Shown here one piece after another: positions 8,906-17,144 of a stretch of 64,000 nucleotides of DNA. Made by a program: the position numbers and the translations under genes. Position 1 is the first letter of the stretch. Each line of letters begins with the position of its first letter. The stretch comes from Marinobacterium arenosum (GTDB taxonomy: Bacteria; Pseudomonadota; Gammaproteobacteria; Pseudomonadales; Balneatricaceae): contig NZ_JAILYN010000011.1 in the NCBI RefSeq assembly GCF_019795155.1, forward strand, positions 34,196 to 98,195, given 5' to 3'. The notes beneath the pieces were generated by a model. That model had not been told where the DNA came from and made no database searches. It was given only the letters and a program-made list of their open reading frames with translations.

Positions 8906-9301
8906 TTATTCGAATGGGTGCTCATCAAATTGTTTTGCCATATCGCCAATTTTGAGCCAGCTCGGCTTCTCCGAAACGAATTCGTGAAATTTATTCTCCA
9001 AGCCGATATCCCCGTCGATACAGTTGGCTGCCAAGGGGAATGTGTCTTCTTCCGACAACACCTCACCCAGTGCTGACCCACAGACTGAGCAAAAACACCT
9101 ATCGTACTTATATGGAGGCGTAGCCTTAAAGGTCGAAATTTGATCTCGGCCTTTCGTTATATGAAAAGTGTCAGACTTGACGAATACCAGAGTACTAGCC
9201 CCAACCTTTCGGCATCTACTGCAATGGCACGTCCCCATCATGCTGGGGGCTTCCGTCAACTCGAACTGTACGGCCCCGCAACAGCAGCTTCCTTTGATCA
9301 T
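8906..9301 (-). CDS. GFA (glutathione-dependent formaldehyde-activating/CENP-V fold) family protein
   Basis: 131 residues with the zinc-binding pattern of the GFA/Mss4-like fold: GSCCCGAVQFEL at the N-terminus, CHCSRCRK about 20 residues later, and CFCSVCGSAL near residue 70. This pattern defines the family, but members rarely have a proven substrate, so a formaldehyde role should not be assumed. The gene stands alone between repeat-rich DNA and is visibly more AT-rich than its neighbours, which suggests horizontal acquisition. Confidence 0.85.
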   Translation of the reverse strand: MIKGSCCCGAVQFELTEAPSMMGTCHCSRCRKVGASTLVFVKSDTFHITKGRDQISTFKATPPYKYDRCFCSVCGSALGEVLSEEDTFPLAANCIDGDIGLENKFHEFVSEKPSWLKIGDMAKQFDEHPFE

Positions 9302-9740
9302 GTGTCACCTCAAGTAAGTGATTGTTCCCTTCACCTGAGAATCATACGCTGATACTGTTTATATATACAGTATTTTGTTCGGCTATCTATGCCCTGAGAC
9401 ACAACCTCAATTTCTGGCGTATGTAGAACGCTTGCAGCAGAGGCCGCCGAAACGAAGCGAAGCCACGAGGCGGCGATTCTTCCAGCTACATTTTTATGAC
9501 AGTCTGGTAGGGTGGGCGCACTTTTGGTGCCCACGCGAAAAATGCCGCAGATCGGCCATTCTCGAATGGTGCTTGGTCCTCGACGGTGGTGTGGGTACCG
9601 AAGATGTGCCCACCCTGCAGGTTGTATTTGGTTACGATGGGAAAGGTAGTGGGTTGGTTCAGCCGCCGGCCCGAACAAGAGACGCCGCAGCTAACGGCCT
9701 GTCGCCCGCGGCACCCACGGGCATAAAAAGCGGGTTGCGA
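9302..9740. repeat. Non-coding region with an inverted pair of small palindromes
   Basis: No credible gene in this ~440-bp interval. A GTAGGGTGGGC...GCCCACGCG palindrome at 9507-9537 is mirrored by an inverted, diverged copy at 9588-9618 (GTGTGGGTACC...GTGCCCACCCTGC). A further relative, GGGTGGCACC...GTGCCCACGCG, lies at 40383-40410. The paired inverted arrangement resembles BIME-type repeats. Confidence 0.6.
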
Positions 9741-10078
9741 CGGAGCACGGAACCCTGTAGCAGCGGGCTCCGATCGCGACGGGTTGGCACGGTCCGCGAA
9801 TGTCGCCCACGGAGTGGGCTGCTACGGAGCACTGAACCCTGTAGCAGCGGGCTCCGATCGCGACGGGTTGGCACGGTCCGCGAATGTCGCCCACGGAGTG
9901 GGCTGCTACGGAGCACTGAACCCTGTAGCAGCGGGCTCCGACCGCGACAGGGTTGGTAGGGTCCGCGGATGTCGCCCTCGGAGCGGGCTGCTACGGAGCA
10001 CTGAACCCTGTAGCAGCGGGCTCCGACCGCGACAGGGTTGGTAGGGTCCGCGGATGTCGCCCTCGGAGCGGGCTGCTA
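9741..10078. repeat. Four tandem BIME-like REP units
   Basis: Four near-identical units start at 9741, 9825, 9909 and 9994 (84, 84, 85 and 85 bp). Each holds two inverted REP cores, GTAGCAGCGGGCTCCGAnCG and, facing it, a core ending GGGCTGCTAC. Units 1-2 form one sequence subtype and units 3-4 another, so duplication has occurred at least twice. No REP-associated tyrosine transposase (RAYT) is in the window. The array lies immediately downstream of narL. Confidence 0.9.
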
Positions 10079-10101
10079 CGACAAACGGGCTTACCGCTAA
10101 G

Positions 10102-10764
10102 TTAACCCAGTCCTTCCTGCACCGCCCAGACCGCCACTTCCACCCGCGAGCGCAGGTTGAGCTTCTTCAGCAGGTGCTTGACGTGCACCTTGACGGTGCC
10201 TTCGGTGATGCTGAGTTTGCGGGCGATCAGCTTGTTCGGCAGGCCGCCGGCGATCAGTTTGATGATCTGCTTCTCGCGCGGCGTCAGTGCGCTGATATCG
10301 GGCCCCTTGTTGCTGCGGCCGCTCTGCAGCGCCTTGGCCAGCAGGGTGGTCAGCCGCTCGCTGATCACCATATTGCCGAGTGCCGCCTGGTTCAGGTTGG
10401 CCAGCAGCTCCTCCGGCTCCATATCCTTTAAGAGGTAGCCGTCGGCGCCGGCCTTCAGTGCCGCCACCACGTCCTCCTCGTTGTCGGACACGGTGAACAC
10501 CACCACCCGTGATGAGACGCCGGCGTCGCGCAGCATCTTCAGGGTTTCGATGCCGTTGATCTCCGGCATGTTGAGGTCCAGCAGGATCAGGTCCGGCTCG
10601 TGCTGCTCGGCCAACCGTACGCCGTCGCGGGCGTTGCTGGCTTCGGCGATCACCTGCAGGTCGTCGTCCAGCTCGATCAGCTGCTTGACCCCCTTGCGCA
10701 GCAGCGGGTGGTCGTCGATCAGCAGTACGCTGGCCTGGCTCTGGGATTCGATCTGCTCACTCAT
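10102..10764 (-). CDS. narL: Nitrate/nitrite response regulator NarL
   Basis: 220 residues: receiver domain with acidic pocket DDH, phospho-acceptor D63 ([11 protein letters not shown]) and conserved T/K positions ([18 protein letters not shown]), linker, then a LuxR-type helix-turn-helix at about 155-215 ([36 protein letters not shown]). The TPREK and [10 protein letters not shown] segments are characteristic of NarL/NarP. It sits 37 bases downstream of narX in the same operon. Its targets are probably the two 7-2-7 heptamer elements found here upstream of narK and narG. Confidence 0.95.
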   Translation of the reverse strand: MSEQIESQSQASVLLIDDHPLLRKGVKQLIELDDDLQVIAEASNARDGVRLAEQHEPDLILLDLNMPEINGIETLKMLRDAGVSSRVVVFTVSDNEEDVVAALKAGADGYLLKDMEPEELLANLNQAALGNMVISERLTTLLAKALQSGRSNKGPDISALTPREKQIIKLIAGGLPNKLIARKLSITEGTVKVHVKHLLKKLNLRSRVEVAVWAVQEGLG

Positions 10765-10801
10765 TGGGCACCTGTTGTTCGATCCATTGATGGTGTTGAT
10801 T

Positions 10802-12622
10802 CTACTGCTGTTTGGCGCTGAAGGTCATCAATACGCAGACGCCGCCCTCGGCCCGGTTCTGCACCGACAGGTCGCCGCCGAGGGTGTGGGCCCGGTCGCG
10901 CATGATCACCAGTCCGTAGTGGTTGGTCAGGTCCTTGTCGTCCGGCAGGCCGACGCCGTTGTCCTCGATGCGTACCTCGATCTGGCCGCCGTTCTGCTTC
11001 AGCTGCACCGAAACCTCGCTGGCCTGGCTGTGCTTGACCACGTTGGCCAGCGCTTCGCGTACCAGCTGCAACACGTGGATCTCCTCGTTCGGGCTCAGTG
11101 TCTGGTGACGGATGCCGTAGTGCAGCGCGACCGGCAGGCCGAGTCGCTCGGAGAACTCCTTGACGGTGGTCTGCAGCGCCGGCTCCAGCCCCGGCTGGTC
11201 GAGCGACAGCCGGAAGGTGGTCAGCAGCTCGCGCAGCTGGCGATAGGCGTTGTTGAGGCCGTCCTTCAACTCATCGACCACGCCGTCGATCTGCTCCTCG
11301 GACACCTGCTTCTTGCGCAGCAGTTGCAACCGGCTGACCTGCATCTTCAGGTAGGAGAGCGACTGGGCCAGCGAGTCGTGCAGTTCGCGGGCGATCACCG
11401 CGCGTTCTTCCATCAACGACATCTGTTGTGCCTGCTCAGCCTTCAGTTCCAGCGACAGGACCACGCCGAGGTTTTCGACGATGGTCTTCATCAGTTTGAT
11501 CTGCTCGCGGCTGGGCGGCTGATCGGCCAGGAAGTCGGCGTTGAACTCGCCGAAGTAGGCTTCGCGGGTCTGGATCGGCAGGCTGAGGGTCTCATGCGGC
11601 CGCTGATCAAGCTTGTCGATCAGGCAGTCGTTGCAGCTGTGGTCGGTGCAGTTGGCCGGCCGTTCCAGCAGCTGGGTGTTCAGCTGGCGGTAGCTGCGGC
11701 GCTGGTTCGGATCGCGCAGGGTGACGTTGACCGGGCCGATCGGGGTCAGCTCCTCCAATTGCTTCATCACCGGGATCAGCCGGCGGCAGATATCCTCGTC
11801 GTCGCGGTTGAAGCGGCGGGTGGTGTCGTACAGCAGCTGCAACGATTGGTTGGTACTGCGCAGTTCGGCGGTCTTGCGCTGTACCCGGTTCTCCAGATCG
11901 GTGTAGATCTTGGAGAGCTCCTCGGCCATGTGGTTGAAGGTGGCGCCCAGCACCCCCAGCTCGTCCTCGCTCTGGTAGTAGACCCGCGCGTCGAGCTTGC
12001 CCTGGCTGGCCTCCTTGGCGGCCATCAGCAGCTGGGCCAGCGGCTCCACTACGTTGCACTTGATGTCGTACATGGCGATGAAGATGATCAGCACCGTCAT
12101 GAACAGGCTGATCCCCTGCACCAGGCTGAGCAGCTTGATCTTCGATTCGGTGCTGCGCTCCAGCAACTGCACCATGGCGTCGATCTTCGGCACGAACTGA
12201 TCGACCCGTTGCGGATAGTCGCCGCTGCCGTGGCCGGATTTGACTACCTCCCGTAGCGCCGGCGCCAGCGAGTGTTGCCACTCGTCGATGATCGCCTGGT
12301 AGTGCTTCTGCAGTTCATGGTCGCCGCGGTCGGGGATTACGTTGGCCAGTACGCGGGAGCGGATCCGCTTGTCGAACTCGGCGATCGACTCGGCGGCCCG
12401 TTGTTGCACCTGCAGGTTACCGCTGGCCTCGTACTGCTGGGTCTGGGCGACGATCCGGTAGGACATCATCCGCAGCGAGCCGGCCAGGTTGATACCCGCC
12501 GCATCGCCCTGGGTGCTCTCGGCGACGATCACCGAACTGATCATGCTGATCAGCGCCATCAGGCTGATCGCGAACATCGCGACCCCGAGTCGGGCGATGA
12601 TGGAGTGCTTGAAGAAGTTCAT
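10802..12622 (-). CDS. narX: Nitrate/nitrite sensor histidine kinase NarX
   Basis: 606 residues. TM1 lies at about 10-34, immediately followed by the nitrate-binding P-box ([21 protein letters not shown]), then a helical periplasmic domain, TM2 at about 155-175 ([15 protein letters not shown]), HAMP, a coiled coil, a cysteine-containing GAF-like module (CTDHSCNDC), a HisKA_3 dimerisation helix ([16 protein letters not shown]) and an HATPase domain ([18 protein letters not shown]). It phosphorylates NarL. Start supported by GGAG upstream. It diverges from narK across a region holding an FNR box and a NarL-type element. Confidence 0.95.
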   Translation of the reverse strand: MNFFKHSIIARLGVAMFAISLMALISMISSVIVAESTQGDAAGINLAGSLRMMSYRIVAQTQQYEASGNLQVQQRAAESIAEFDKRIRSRVLANVIPDRGDHELQKHYQAIIDEWQHSLAPALREVVKSGHGSGDYPQRVDQFVPKIDAMVQLLERSTESKIKLLSLVQGISLFMTVLIIFIAMYDIKCNVVEPLAQLLMAAKEASQGKLDARVYYQSEDELGVLGATFNHMAEELSKIYTDLENRVQRKTAELRSTNQSLQLLYDTTRRFNRDDEDICRRLIPVMKQLEELTPIGPVNVTLRDPNQRRSYRQLNTQLLERPANCTDHSCNDCLIDKLDQRPHETLSLPIQTREAYFGEFNADFLADQPPSREQIKLMKTIVENLGVVLSLELKAEQAQQMSLMEERAVIARELHDSLAQSLSYLKMQVSRLQLLRKKQVSEEQIDGVVDELKDGLNNAYRQLRELLTTFRLSLDQPGLEPALQTTVKEFSERLGLPVALHYGIRHQTLSPNEEIHVLQLVREALANVVKHSQASEVSVQLKQNGGQIEVRIEDNGVGLPDDKDLTNHYGLVIMRDRAHTLGGDLSVQNRAEGGVCVLMTFSAKQQ

Positions 12623-12779
12623 CGATGGCTCCGCGGTCGGCTGACCGACTGGCGAGGGCTAAGCTGGGATCGCCCCCTGTACTCACAAAGATTCGCAGGC
12701 TGTACCGATTTTTGATTCAGTGCGCTGCCTGAGTGTGAAATTACCAGCTAAAACATGTGGTTACAAAGGAAATGAGGAG

Positions 12780-12795
12780 TACCCCGAAAGGGGTA
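12780..12795. promoter_or_regulatory. NarL-type 7-2-7 site upstream of narK
   Basis: TACCCCGAAAGGGGTA is an inverted pair of NarL heptamers (consensus TACYYMT) separated by two bases; the right half is a full match and the left differs in its last base. Its centre is 52.0 bp upstream of the centre of the FNR box, placing it at about -93 if FNR acts at -41.5. Confidence 0.7.
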
Positions 12796-12832
12796 TATCG
12801 GTAAAACTGTACGCTTTTCAGCAGCTTAGCGA

Positions 12833-12846
12833 TTGATTTCGATCAA
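12833..12846. promoter_or_regulatory. FNR/Anr/Dnr box upstream of narK
   Basis: TTGATTTCGATCAA is a perfect match to the TTGATnnnnATCAA consensus. With the usual -41.5 placement the transcript for narK would begin near 12881, 26 bases before the ATG. The same site could also influence the divergent narXL transcript. Confidence 0.85.
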
Positions 12847-12906
12847 TAACCGGTACTCGCGTGTGGCGTTAGCTTTAACGGCATACCGATAGCCGAGACC
12901 GATCCG

Positions 12907-14226
12907 ATGTTCGCCCAGGACAGCCAACAACAGATTTCCGCACTGATCATGAGCACGCTGCTGTTCGCCGCCTGCTTCGCGGTCTGGACGCTGGTGTCTG
13001 TCATTGGCGTGCAGATAAAGCACGAGCTGGCGCTGAGCGAGACCCAGTTCGGCATCCTGGTGGCCACGCCGATCCTGACCGGCGCGCTGGCCCGGCTGCC
13101 GATGGGGCTGCTGGCCGAACGGCTGGGCGGCCGGCCGATGATGATCGGCCTGATCCTGCTGGTCAGCGTGCCGCTCTACAGCCTGTCGCTGGCGCAGGAG
13201 TACTGGCACTACCTGCTGATCGGGCTGGGCATCGGCCTGGCCGGCAGCAGTTTTTCGGTCGGCATCCATTACGTGTCCGCCTGGGCCTCGCGCGACAACC
13301 AGGGCTTGGCGATGGGGGTATTCGGTGCCGGCAATCTGGGCGCGGCGCTGACCAACCTGATCGCGCCGCTGATCATTGTCGCCTACGGTTGGCGGATGGC
13401 ACCAGTAGCATACTCGGTGGTGCTGGTGATTCTGGCGATGCTGTTCTGGTTGCTGACCCAGGACGATCCGTTGCACCAGCAGCGCCTGGAGCAAGCCGAC
13501 AAGCCGACCTTGGGTCAGCTGCTGACCCCGCTGGCCGACCTGCGGGTGTGGCGCTTCGGCTTATATTATTTCTTCGTGTTCGGCGGCTACGTGGCCTTGA
13601 CCCTGTGGCTGCCGGACTACTACGTGACCCATTACCAGTTGGACCTGAAAAGCGCTTCCTTCCTGACCCTGCTGTTCACCGTGCCCGGTGCGCTGACCCG
13701 CATCATCGGTGGCTGGTGTGCCGACAAGCTCGGCGCACGGCGGGTCAACTGGACGGTGTTCTGGGTCTGTCTGGTCTGCATGTTCTTCCTGTCCTATCCA
13801 CCGACCACCATGACCATTCATGGCATCGACCAGGACCTGACCGTCCTGCTGGAGATGCCGGTCTGGCTGTTTACTGTGCTGGTGATGGTGGTGGGTATCG
13901 CGATGGGGTTCGGGAAAGCCAGCGTGTTCCGCAACGTCTACGACTACTACCCAGACAGGATGGGGATTGTCGGGGGCGCGGTGGGCTCGCTGGGCGCGAT
14001 CGGTGGCTTCGTGCTGCCGGTCATGTTCGGTCTGGTGACCGATCTGTTCGGGGTTCGCAGCTCCTGCTTCATGCTGCTCTACGGTCTGCTGGCGTTGTGC
14101 ATGATCACCATGTACTTCGGCATCCGCATGGAGGACCGGCGGCGGCGGCTGCAGGACGCGATCCGCAATAACTTTCTGCACGAGCGGCCGGAGACCGGCC
14201 AGCAATTGGAGCTGAATCGTTCCTGA
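12907..14226 (+). CDS. narK1: NarK-type nitrate/nitrite MFS transporter (first copy)
   Basis: 439 residues, 12 predicted membrane spans, NNP family. Visible marks are the loop 2-3 motif GLLAERLGGRP, the nitrate signature FGAGNLGAALTNL in TM5 with its second form GGAVGSLGAIGGF in TM11, and GGWCADKLGARRV between TM8 and TM9. In the pseudomonad narK1K2GHJI operon the shorter NarK1 is associated with nitrate/proton uptake, and that role is assigned here by position and family. The first gene downstream of the FNR/NarL promoter; no strong ribosome-binding site is visible. A second NarK follows after 90 bases. Confidence 0.93.
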   Translation: MFAQDSQQQISALIMSTLLFAACFAVWTLVSVIGVQIKHELALSETQFGILVATPILTGALARLPMGLLAERLGGRPMMIGLILLVSVPLYSLSLAQEYWHYLLIGLGIGLAGSSFSVGIHYVSAWASRDNQGLAMGVFGAGNLGAALTNLIAPLIIVAYGWRMAPVAYSVVLVILAMLFWLLTQDDPLHQQRLEQADKPTLGQLLTPLADLRVWRFGLYYFFVFGGYVALTLWLPDYYVTHYQLDLKSASFLTLLFTVPGALTRIIGGWCADKLGARRVNWTVFWVCLVCMFFLSYPPTTMTIHGIDQDLTVLLEMPVWLFTVLVMVVGIAMGFGKASVFRNVYDYYPDRMGIVGGAVGSLGAIGGFVLPVMFGLVTDLFGVRSSCFMLLYGLLALCMITMYFGIRMEDRRRRLQDAIRNNFLHERPETGQQLELNRS

Positions 14227-14316
14227 TCGCTCGAGTGCTGTGGAAACGATGCTTTGAAACCGTGCACACGCGCAGCGGTCCGATAGGGCCCCGGCGCGCA
14301 GCCAGGAGAATCAGTC

Positions 14317-15921
14317 ATGTCTGATCTGCAAAAGTGGGATGTCGAGGACCCGAAATTCTGGGCCTCGGAAGGCAAGTCGGTCGCCAACCGCAACCTGTGG
14401 ATATCGATCCCCAGCTTGCTGTGCGGCTTCGCGGTATGGCTCTACTGGGGCATCATTACCGTACAGATGCTCAACCTGGGGTTCCCGTTCGCCAAGGCGG
14501 AGCTGTTTACCCTGGCCGGTATCGCCGGCCTGACCGGTGCCACGCTGCGTATACCCAGCAGCTTCTTTATCCGTATCGCCGGCGGCCGCAACACCATCTT
14601 CTTCACCACCGCCTTGCTGATGTTGCCGGCGATCGGTACCGGCCTGGCGCTGCAGGACAAGGATACTCCGCTGTGGGTGTTCCAGCTGCTGGCGTTCCTG
14701 TCCGGTATCGGCGGCGGTAACTTCGCCTCCTCGATGTCCAACATCAGCTTCTTCTTCCCGAAACGTCAGCAAGGGCTGGCGCTGGGTTTGAACGCCGGGC
14801 TGGGCAACGCCGGGGTGACCACCATGCAGATCCTGGTGCCGCTGGTGATGACCTTCGGCATCTTCGGCGGCGAGCCGATGATCCTGGAGAACACCTCCGG
14901 TACCCTGATCGGCAAGATTCCAGCCGGCTCCGAGACCTATATCCACAACGCCGGTTTCGTCTGGCTGCTGCTGCTGGTACCGCTGGCGATCGCCGGCTGG
15001 TTCGGCATGAACAACATCCGCACCGAGTCGGTGTCGCCGGATATCGGCAGCCCGCTGGGGTCGATGTCCAAGGTCGGCGGCTTGCTGCTGATCGGCTTCT
15101 TCACCGCCGCCTGCGGCCTGTACATCATCCTGCCGGCGCCGACCGGGCTGGGTGCGCCGGGCTGGGCCAAGTGGCCGGTGATCGCCGGTATCCTGTTCAG
15201 CACCGTGATGCTGATGAAGCTGATTCCGGGCGATATCCGGCCTAATCTGCAGCGTCAGTTCAAGATCTTCAACAACAAGCACACCTGGATCATGAGTGTG
15301 ATCTATACCATGACCTTCGGTAGCTTCATCGGTTACTCGGCCGGCTTCGCGCTGGCGATCAAGGTGGTATTCGGTTATCAGCACATCATGGTCGATGGCG
15401 TACTGACCCATGACACCGTCAATGCCAACGGTCCGTCGGCATTGATGTACGCCTGGATGGGACCGTTCATCGGCGCGCTGATCCGCCCGGTTGGCGGCTG
15501 GATCGCCGACAAGATGGGTGGTGCCAAGGTGACCCAGTATGTGGCCATTGTGATGATCGCCAGCGCGCTGGGCGTGGCTTACTTCCTGCAGGCGGCTTAC
15601 CAGTCGGCGACCCCGGAACAGTTCTTCGTGCCCTTCCTGCTGTTGTTCCTGGTGCTGTTTGCGGCTACTGGTATCGGTAACGGTTCCACTTTCCGTACCA
15701 TCGCCATGGTGTTCCCGAAAGAGCAGGCCGGTCCGGCACTGGGCTGGACTTCCGCCGTGGCCGCCTACGGTGCCTTCCTGATCCCGAAAATCTTCGGTGA
15801 GCAGATCAAGCTGGCCACTCCGGAGAACGCGCTGTACGGCTTTGCCGTGTTCTACGCGGTCTGCCTGCTGCTGAACTGGTGGTACTACCTGAGCCCGAAA
15901 GCGGAGTTCAAGAACCCGTAA
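14317..15921 (+). CDS. narK2: NarK-type nitrate/nitrite MFS antiporter (second copy)
   Basis: 534 residues with a longer N-terminal cytoplasmic segment and an enlarged central region compared with the first NarK. Nitrate signatures are LNAGLGNAGVTTMQ (TM5) and GNGSTFRTIAMVFPKEQAGPA near TM10-11; GGWIADKMGGAKV marks the loop after TM8. NarK2-type proteins exchange cytoplasmic nitrite for external nitrate during respiration; the role follows from the family and operon. CAGGAG precedes the ATG at good spacing. A strong terminator follows, so narG is transcribed mainly from its own promoter. Confidence 0.93.
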   Translation: MSDLQKWDVEDPKFWASEGKSVANRNLWISIPSLLCGFAVWLYWGIITVQMLNLGFPFAKAELFTLAGIAGLTGATLRIPSSFFIRIAGGRNTIFFTTALLMLPAIGTGLALQDKDTPLWVFQLLAFLSGIGGGNFASSMSNISFFFPKRQQGLALGLNAGLGNAGVTTMQILVPLVMTFGIFGGEPMILENTSGTLIGKIPAGSETYIHNAGFVWLLLLVPLAIAGWFGMNNIRTESVSPDIGSPLGSMSKVGGLLLIGFFTAACGLYIILPAPTGLGAPGWAKWPVIAGILFSTVMLMKLIPGDIRPNLQRQFKIFNNKHTWIMSVIYTMTFGSFIGYSAGFALAIKVVFGYQHIMVDGVLTHDTVNANGPSALMYAWMGPFIGALIRPVGGWIADKMGGAKVTQYVAIVMIASALGVAYFLQAAYQSATPEQFFVPFLLLFLVLFAATGIGNGSTFRTIAMVFPKEQAGPALGWTSAVAAYGAFLIPKIFGEQIKLATPENALYGFAVFYAVCLLLNWWYYLSPKAEFKNP

Positions 15922-15945
15922 TCGGTCGTATCAATCGATAGTCAG

Positions 15946-15972
15946 ACGGGGCCTGCGGGCCCCGTTTTTTTG
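15946..15972 (+). terminator. Rho-independent terminator after narK2
   Basis: A 7-bp GC stem (CGGGGCC at 15947 with GGCCCCG at 15958), tetraloop TGCG, then seven T residues. Confidence 0.92.
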
Positions 15973-16027
15973 ATAATGCTTTATCCAGAGGCTGGCACAG
16001 CTATTAGAGGCTGGTTGTGTGGTATGG

Positions 16028-16620
16028 GTCGCGGTCGAAGTCCCTCCTACAGTAGCCGTGTTTTGTAGCAGCCCACTCTGTGGGCGACCATCCGCGGACT
16101 TCGAAAGAACCTATGTGGGTCGCGGCTAAACCTGCCCAGCGGAGTTACTCCTACAGGGGCCGCACTTCGTAGCAGCCCGCTTGGTATGCCCTTTGGGTGC
16201 TGAGGGCGACAGCCGCGGACTGCGGTAAAACCCATCGCGGTCGGAGCCCGCTGCTACAAGGACCGTGCTTCGTAGCAGCCCGCTTGGTATGCCCTTTGGG
16301 TGCTGAGGGCGACAGCCGCGGACCGTGGTAAAACCTATCGCGGTCGGAGCCCGCTGCTACAAGGACCGTGCTTCGTAGCAGCCCGCTTGGTATGCCCTTT
16401 GGGTGCTGAGGGCGACAGCCGCGGACTGCGGTAAAACCCATCACGGTCGGAGCCCGCTGCTACAGGGGGGGCTTCGTAGCAGCCCACTCTGTGGGCGACA
16501 GCCGCGGACTGCAGTAAAACCCATCGCGGTCGGAGCCCGCTGCTACAAGGACCGTGCTTCGTATCAGCCCGCTTGGTATGCCCTTTGGGTGCCGCGGTCG
16601 ACAGCCGCGACCAGGGTCCT
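16028..16620. repeat. Tandem REP array between narK2 and narG
   Basis: Six successive units begin near 16062, 16166, 16269, 16372, 16473 and 16558, preceded by a half unit at 16028-16060. Each carries GTAGCAGCCC... and an inverted partner ...CGGAGCCCGCTGCTAC. Units 2 and 3 are 103 bp, unit 4 is 101 bp and unit 5 is 85 bp. The long units carry an 18-bp extension in the loop of one REP (TTGGTATGCCCTTTGGGTGC region), which also appears in the copy at 63774-63816. The array separates narK2 from the narG promoter. Confidence 0.88.
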
Positions 16621-16861
16621 CCGGTAACCAAGTTACCGGCTGCGCGCGCAACGGGCCCTAATGGCCGAATCAGCCATGTCCTGGATCGGCTAAACGCCTG
16701 CCATCCATCTGCCTCGCAGCTTCCAGCTGCCCCCCCCGTTCCGCATCTCCGAAGAGGGGATACCCATAAAGAACTGCGGGGTAACAAAATCACCTGCTAC
16801 TCAACCCATTTGTCTGTTTAAACCCTTTTGTTTTCAGTGGGTTAAGGGTGTTTTTCAGAAA
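16621..16861. other. Non-coding spacer upstream of the narG promoter
   Basis: A perfect 8-bp inverted repeat, CCGGTAAC at 16621 with GTTACCGG at 16632, opens this spacer. Otherwise no gene or recognisable element is seen before the narG control sites. Confidence 0.5.
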
Positions 16862-16877
16862 TACCCCTTTGGTGGTA
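16862..16877. promoter_or_regulatory. NarL-type 7-2-7 site upstream of narG
   Basis: TACCCCTTTGGTGGTA contains one full NarL heptamer (TACCCCT) and a weaker inverted second heptamer two bases later. Its centre is 52.0 bp upstream of the FNR box centre, the same spacing as at narK. Confidence 0.65.
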
Positions 16878-16914
16878 TTCGGCGGGATAGCGCCGTTTCA
16901 GCGCTTTTTCGGTG

Positions 16915-16928
16915 TTGATCCAGGTCAA
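16915..16928. promoter_or_regulatory. FNR/Anr/Dnr box upstream of narG
   Basis: TTGATCCAGGTCAA matches TTGATnnnnATCAA at nine of ten positions. A -41.5 placement predicts a transcript start near 16963, giving a leader of about 180 bases before narG. Confidence 0.78.
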
Positions 16929-17144
16929 TCCCCGCCAGCCGGGACTGGCTTACTTTTGCTCTCACAGTAAGCCGCGAACAGGGCAGTCAGGGATTGATTG
17001 CAGGTTCGTGATCAGACCAGCCGACGTCCGGTTCGGTCGCTCGATCGGCTCAGCCAGGCCAGCGAGCGACCCGCCGGGCACAAACCCGGAATCCGTTGCT
17101 TCAAGCGGATCAGTCCTGACCACGAGGTTTCAGGAGATAACATA

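Noticed and set aside
9741..10078. Regular tandem repeats that might suggest a CRISPR array
   Set aside because: Whole 84/85-bp units are repeated with no unique spacers, each unit contains inverted REP cores, and there are no cas genes.
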